NCBI GenBank assembly: GCA_965279735.1
Contig: OZ257260.1
Location: 2,542,001 to 2,606,000 of the forward strand
Reading direction: 5' to 3'
DNA: 64,000 nt
DNA from: CAIUGU01 sp965279735
GTDB lineage: Bacteria; Pseudomonadota; Gammaproteobacteria; Steroidobacterales; Steroidobacteraceae
In this document: positions 59,973 through 64,000 of the stretch, piece after piece
Layout of the letters: every line of letters starts with the position of its first letter
Numbering within the stretch: position 1 is the stretch's first letter
Program-made: the position numbers and the translations under genes
Notes under the pieces: generated by a model
Seen by the model: only the letters and a program-made list of their open reading frames with translations
Told to the model about the DNA's origin: nothing
Databases searched by the model: none

Positions 59973-62558
59973 TCAGTGTGCGAAGACAAGTTTGTTGCCG
60001 TCCGCCACCACCCTGATGCGATCACCCGCCTTGAATTCACCGCGCAGGATTTTCTGTGCCAGCGGATTCTCCACCTGCTGCTGGATCGCACGCTTGAGCG
60101 GTCGCGCCCCGTAGACAGGATCAAATCCGGCTTCGCCCAGGAGATCAGCTGCGGAGACGTCGAGCTCCAGACCCAGGTCGCGATCAGCAAGGCGCTTCCG
60201 CAGAAGTCCAAGCTGGATGTTCACGATCGCGCGAAGCTGTTCACGGTCCAGCGAATGGAAGACCACGATGTCATCGACGCGATTGATGAACTCCGGCCTG
60301 AAATGCGCCTGCACTACCTCCATGACTGCGGCTTTCATGCGCGCGTAGGTGTTTTCGTCCGGAACCTCGCCCCCCAGTTCCTGGATCGCGTGCGATCCCA
60401 GGTTTGACGTCATGACGATGACTGTATTGCGAAAGTCCACGGTGCGTCCCTGGCCATCGGTCAGGCGACCGTCATCCAGCACCTGCAACAGCACGTTGAA
60501 GACATCGCTGTGCGCCTTCTCGACTTCATCGAGGAGGATGACGGAGTACGGCCGCCGGCGAACGGCTTCCGTGAGATAGCCGCCCTCCTCATAGCCCACA
60601 TATCCCGGAGGTGCACCAATCAGCCGTGCGACCGAATGCTTCTCCATGAATTCCGACATGTCGATGCGGATCATGGCTTCCTCGGTATCAAAGAGGAATT
60701 CGGCCAGTGCCTTGCAGAGTTCCGTCTTGCCCACACCGGTCGGGCCCAGGAACAGGAAAGAACCGTTGGGACGATTGGGATCCGCAAGACCAGCACGTGA
60801 ACGCCGGATGGCATCGGCAACGGCCTTCACTGCTTCGTGCTGCCCAACGACGCGCTTGCCCAGCGACTCTTCCATCCGCAGCAGCTTGTCCTTTTCGCCT
60901 TCCAGCATCTTCGAGACGGGAATGCCGGTCCACTTCGAAACGACTTCGGCGACTTCTTCCTCGGTGACGTTGTTACGCAACAGCTGGGTAGCCTTGTGCT
61001 CGGCGTTCATCGCGCTCGCGAGGCGGGCTTCGAGCTCAGGTATACGGCCGTACGAGAGTTCCGACATCCGCGCGAGATCCTGCGCACGGCGCGCGGTCTC
61101 GAGTTCAAGACGGGCCCGCTCCAGGTCCTCCTTGATCTGTGCCTCGCTCTGCAGGGAAGCCTTCTCGGCCTTCCAGATCTCTTCTAGGTCGGAATATTCC
61201 TTCTCGAGCTGCGCGAGTTGCTCATTCAGCGTGGCCAGCCGCTTCTTGGAAGCTTCGTCGGACTCCTTCTTCAGCGCTTCCCGTTCGATCTTGAGCTGGA
61301 TGACCCGCCGCTCCAGCCGGTCCATTTCCTCAGGCTTCGAGTCGATCTCCATGCGGATACGCGACGCCGCCTCGTCGATCAGGTCGATGGCCTTGTCGGG
61401 CAACTGCCGGTCGGCAATGTAACGATGCGACAGCGTCGCCGCGGCAACGATGGCGGGATCCGTGATATCGACGCCGTGGTGGACTTCGTAGCGTTCCTTC
61501 AGCCCGCGCAGGATGGCAATGGTGTCCTCGACGGACGGCTCATTGACCTGCACTTTCTGGAAACGGCGTTCGAGCGCGGCATCCTTCTCGATGTACTTGC
61601 GGTATTCATCGAGGGTCGTGGCGCCGACGCAATGCAGCTCACCTCGCGCCAGCGCTGGTTTCAGCATGTTGCCGGCATCCATCGCGCCTTCCGCCTTGCC
61701 GGCGCCGACCATCGTATGCAGCTCATCGATGAACAGGATGACCTGGCCTTCCTGCTTGTTGAGATCGTTGAGGACTGCCTTGAGCCGCTCTTCAAATTCG
61801 CCCCGGTACTTGGCGCCTGCAATCAGGGAGCCCATGTCGAGTGCGAGGATGCGCTTGTTGCGCAACCCTTCCGGCACTTCGCCATTGACGATGCGCTGGG
61901 CGAGACCTTCTACGATGGCCGTCTTGCCCACGCCGGGTTCGCCGATCAGCACGGGATTGTTCTTCGTGCGACGCTGCAGGACCTGGATGGTGCGACGGAT
62001 TTCATCATCGCGACCGATGACCGGATCGAGCTTACCCTGGCTTGCCCGTTCCGTCAGATCGACCGTGTATTTCTCGAGCGCTTGCCGGTTTTCCTCGGCG
62101 TTCTGGTCGGTGACCTTCTCGCCACCGCGAACTTCATCGATTGCCTTTTCAACCGCGCCTTTCACGGCACCGGCGCTACGCAAAAGCGTGCCCAGCTGGC
62201 CTTTGTCGTCCAGCGCCGCCAGCACGAACAGTTCGCTGGAGACGAACTGGTCCCCGCGTTTCTGTGCCAGCTTGTCGGTGAGATTGAGGACCTTGGCGAG
62301 TTCGTTGGAGGGCTGGACGTCGCCCTCGTTGCCTTCCACCTTCGCCTGGGCGTCGAGGGCTTGTCCCAGCTGGGACCGCAACAGATTCACGTTCGTCCCT
62401 GCCTTGTCGAGCAGGTGGCGGACCGAGCCGCCCTGCTGGTCCAGCAATGCCGCCAGCACGTGGAGCGGTCCGAAGAACTGATGATCTCGCCCGACTGCCA
62501 ACGACTGGGCATCTGCCAGCGCTTGCTGGAAGTGGGTAGTCAGTTTGTCCATGCGCAT
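59973..62558 (-). CDS. clpB: ATP-dependent chaperone ClpB
   Basis: An 861-residue disaggregase that works with DnaK. The N-domain starts MRMDKLTTHFQQAL; the first AAA domain has GEPGVGKTA, the middle coiled coil spans roughly 410-530, and the second AAA domain has GPTGVGKTE and the conserved GARPLKRAIQ. GAGGA lies before the ATG at 62558. No sigma-32 type promoter was evident in the 101-bp upstream gap. Confidence 0.98.
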   Translation of the reverse strand: MRMDKLTTHFQQALADAQSLAVGRDHQFFGPLHVLAALLDQQGGSVRHLLDKAGTNVNLLRSQLGQALDAQAKVEGNEGDVQPSNELAKVLNLTDKLAQKRGDQFVSSELFVLAALDDKGQLGTLLRSAGAVKGAVEKAIDEVRGGEKVTDQNAEENRQALEKYTVDLTERASQGKLDPVIGRDDEIRRTIQVLQRRTKNNPVLIGEPGVGKTAIVEGLAQRIVNGEVPEGLRNKRILALDMGSLIAGAKYRGEFEERLKAVLNDLNKQEGQVILFIDELHTMVGAGKAEGAMDAGNMLKPALARGELHCVGATTLDEYRKYIEKDAALERRFQKVQVNEPSVEDTIAILRGLKERYEVHHGVDITDPAIVAAATLSHRYIADRQLPDKAIDLIDEAASRIRMEIDSKPEEMDRLERRVIQLKIEREALKKESDEASKKRLATLNEQLAQLEKEYSDLEEIWKAEKASLQSEAQIKEDLERARLELETARRAQDLARMSELSYGRIPELEARLASAMNAEHKATQLLRNNVTEEEVAEVVSKWTGIPVSKMLEGEKDKLLRMEESLGKRVVGQHEAVKAVADAIRRSRAGLADPNRPNGSFLFLGPTGVGKTELCKALAEFLFDTEEAMIRIDMSEFMEKHSVARLIGAPPGYVGYEEGGYLTEAVRRRPYSVILLDEVEKAHSDVFNVLLQVLDDGRLTDGQGRTVDFRNTVIVMTSNLGSHAIQELGGEVPDENTYARMKAAVMEVVQAHFRPEFINRVDDIVVFHSLDREQLRAIVNIQLGLLRKRLADRDLGLELDVSAADLLGEAGFDPVYGARPLKRAIQQQVENPLAQKILRGEFKAGDRIRVVADGNKLVFAH

Positions 62559-62659
62559 ACGAAATCCTCTGGGCCGGTCTCGCCGGACTCTCGTCAGAAA
62601 GTGTTACTGGCACGGAACTTGGGGGTGATCCCCCAGGAAATCAACGGCTGTTGCGCAGG

Positions 62660-63463
62660 TCAGTGGGCCGCTGCGTGCGTGAAGTAGATCAGTGCGACGC
62701 CGATCGAGATCAGCACGAACTGCTGGATGGCCGAGGTGGCATCGACGCGCCGATGCAGCCCGGGGATGAGGTCGGCGACCGCTATATAAAGGAAGCTCGA
62801 GGCCGCAATCGCCAGTGCGTAGGGGAGGTATTCGAGTGCCGTGCCCAGCGCAAATACGCCGATCACGCCGCCGATGACGGACGTGAGACTGGTCAGCAGA
62901 TTGAGCGTCAACGCCCGCGCCCGGCTCATCCCGCCCTGGAGCAGGATCGCGAGATCGCCGACTTCCTGCGGAATCTCATGAGCGAAGACGGCAACCGCGC
63001 TGACGATGCCGAGATGTACGTCCGTCAGGAAGGCAGCAGCAATCAGGACACCATCGAGCGCGTTGTGGAACCCGTCGCCGATCAGGATGAGGGACGCTGA
63101 CGCGGCATCCCGCTGCTGATGCGTCGGGCCATGATGATGGTGGGAGTCGTGTGTATGGCCTTCGCAATGATCGTGATGGCAATGTCTCCACAGCACCAGT
63201 TTTTCCAGCACGAAGAACACCAGGATGCCGGCGAGCAGCGCCAACCCGATGCCATGGGTGTTCTCCGTCCCGGCTGTTTCCATTGCGTGCGGGATCAATC
63301 CCAGCAGCGCCGCGCCCAGCAGCGCGCCCGTGGCGAAGCTGACGAGGTGAGGCAGGACGCGATTGCGCTTGCCTTCGGGAATCAAGAGAAAGAGACCCGC
63401 CATCAGCGCGCTTAGCACGCCGCTCAACACCGTGAAGAGAACGACCCAGGCAAGCGTAGTCAT
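62660..63463 (-). CDS. ZIP family divalent metal transporter
   Basis: A 267-residue membrane protein of about eight helices. Metal-site motifs HNALDG and HEIPQE are in adjacent helices as in ZIP importers, and a His-rich loop (HCHHDHCEGHTHDSHHHH) precedes them. It probably imports Zn or a related ion. ATG 63463 is used; the extension to 63559 runs into pgeF. Confidence 0.9.
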   Translation of the reverse strand: MTTLAWVVLFTVLSGVLSALMAGLFLLIPEGKRNRVLPHLVSFATGALLGAALLGLIPHAMETAGTENTHGIGLALLAGILVFFVLEKLVLWRHCHHDHCEGHTHDSHHHHGPTHQQRDAASASLILIGDGFHNALDGVLIAAAFLTDVHLGIVSAVAVFAHEIPQEVGDLAILLQGGMSRARALTLNLLTSLTSVIGGVIGVFALGTALEYLPYALAIAASSFLYIAVADLIPGLHRRVDATSAIQQFVLISIGVALIYFTHAAAH

Positions 63464-63468
63464 TGTTG

Positions 63469-64000
63469 TTATTCCAGCCAGATCAGCGTGGCCATGCGGC
63501 CTGTCTGGCCGTCGCGCCGATACGAAAAGAAGCGTGCGGGTTCGGTTGCCGTGCACCACCCGCCACCATGAACAGCCTCCACTCCCAGCAACGCGAGTTC
63601 GAGACGGGCCAGCATATACAGGTCCGCCTGCCAGCGTCCGCGGGCGTTGGGCGCGAACGCAGACGCTGTCGCGGGGTTGCGCGCGGCAAACGCCTCAACC
63701 ACCTCCGCACCTACCTCGAAGGCGCCGGGTCCGATCGCCGGGCCCAGCCACACCAGAAGCTGGTCGGGAGGCACGCCGAGCGCTTCAACTGCTGCGCCGA
63801 GCACGCCGCCAGCCAGTCCACGCCATCCGGCATGAGCGGCGGCGACGCGGGTTCCCGCACGGTCGCAGAATAAAACCGGGAGGCAATCGGCTGTCAGGAT
63901 TGCGCAGACACCTCTGGCCCCACCGGAGTACGCATTGAATACGCCGACATCGGCAGTGGGCGGACGTTCGTGCCAGGCCGGCTGGGCCACGGCTCTGCCA
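63469..64000 (-). CDS. pgeF: PgeF/YfiH family multicopper-oxidase-fold enzyme (5' end outside window)
   Basis: The frame is open to the right edge; about 70 N-terminal residues of the usual ~245 are missing. Motifs TADCLPVLF, AAAHAGWRGL, GPAIGP and SYRRDGQTGRMA are those of PgeF, a purine nucleoside phosphorylase-like or oxidase enzyme that also corrects peptidoglycan precursors with L-Ser. The GTG at 63990 is not the true start, as homologous sequence continues upstream. The ZIP gene follows after 5 bp. Confidence 0.92.
   Translation of the reverse strand, partial: GRAVAQPAWHERPPTADVGVFNAYSGGARGVCAILTADCLPVLFCDRAGTRVAAAHAGWRGLAGGVLGAAVEALGVPPDQLLVWLGPAIGPGAFEVGAEVVEAFAARNPATASAFAPNARGRWQADLYMLARLELALLGVEAVHGGGWCTATEPARFFSYRRDGQTGRMATLIWLE

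Overview
The window is chromosomal DNA of a high-GC gammaproteobacterium. The strongest clue is the conserved block recA-recX-alaS-csrA-tRNA-Ser(GCT)-tRNA-Arg(ACG) at 24.9-30.4 kb on the minus strand, with pncC and a divergent mutS beside recA. The secreted protein families present (DUF5916 barrel, DUF6152, paralogous periplasmic 'DGRxHPPADE' proteins) and the exosortase-type Eps exopolysaccharide genes suggest a Steroidobacter/Xanthomonadales-like lineage, but no rRNA or marker search was possible, so this placement is inference.

Layout. 0-3.1 kb: a truncated secreted protein, then an FMN-binding protein and a NosR/NapH-like polyferredoxin facing the flavin transferase ApbE that should flavinylate the first. 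3.1-17.4 kb: accessory metabolism and envelope genes, including a WbuC-like cupin, glucose-6-phosphate dehydrogenase, a dienelactone hydrolase, a DUF5916 outer-membrane protein, DUF6152, a flavin amine oxidase, a mutarotase-like protein, several alpha/beta hydrolases, a SoxR-like MerR regulator divergent from a DUF2938 membrane protein, DUF3667 and SIMPL proteins. 17.4-23.2 kb: a plastic segment with two full copies and one fragment of a ~219-bp inverted-repeat element, a low-GC two-gene cassette (ABC-type AAA ATPase plus TOPRIM-like protein, a likely defence pair), and the wreck of a HigB2/NadS toxin-antitoxin module. 23.3-25.7 kb: a diguanylate cyclase, then the two tRNA genes surrounded by direct and inverted copies of their own 3' ends, a tRNA-Ser fragment and REP-like palindromes. 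25.7-37.2 kb: housekeeping genes (csrA, alaS, recX, recA, pncC, mutS, aspS, fmdB), with a tandem array of hairpin repeats between fmdB and aspS.

37.3-59.6 kb is one long minus-strand exopolysaccharide locus of about 21 genes. Its 5' end carries a small protein with a sorting-signal-like C-terminus and a candidate sigma-54 promoter, followed by epsB (priming glycosyltransferase), epsD, epsE, epsF, epsG (secretion and chain length), a Wzy-like polymerase, six glycosyltransferases, an acyltransferase, a methyltransferase, a GH16 glycanase, a phosphoribosyltransferase-HAD fusion, a GMC oxidoreductase with a small Tat-type partner, the EpsL outer-membrane protein and a Wzx-like flippase. Most genes overlap or abut, so they are probably cotranscribed. 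No exosortase gene is visible in this window. 60-64 kb: clpB, a ZIP metal transporter and the 3' part of a PgeF-type multicopper-oxidase-fold enzyme, all on the minus strand.

Many ORFs opposite the genes are long because of the high GC; they were treated as shadows.
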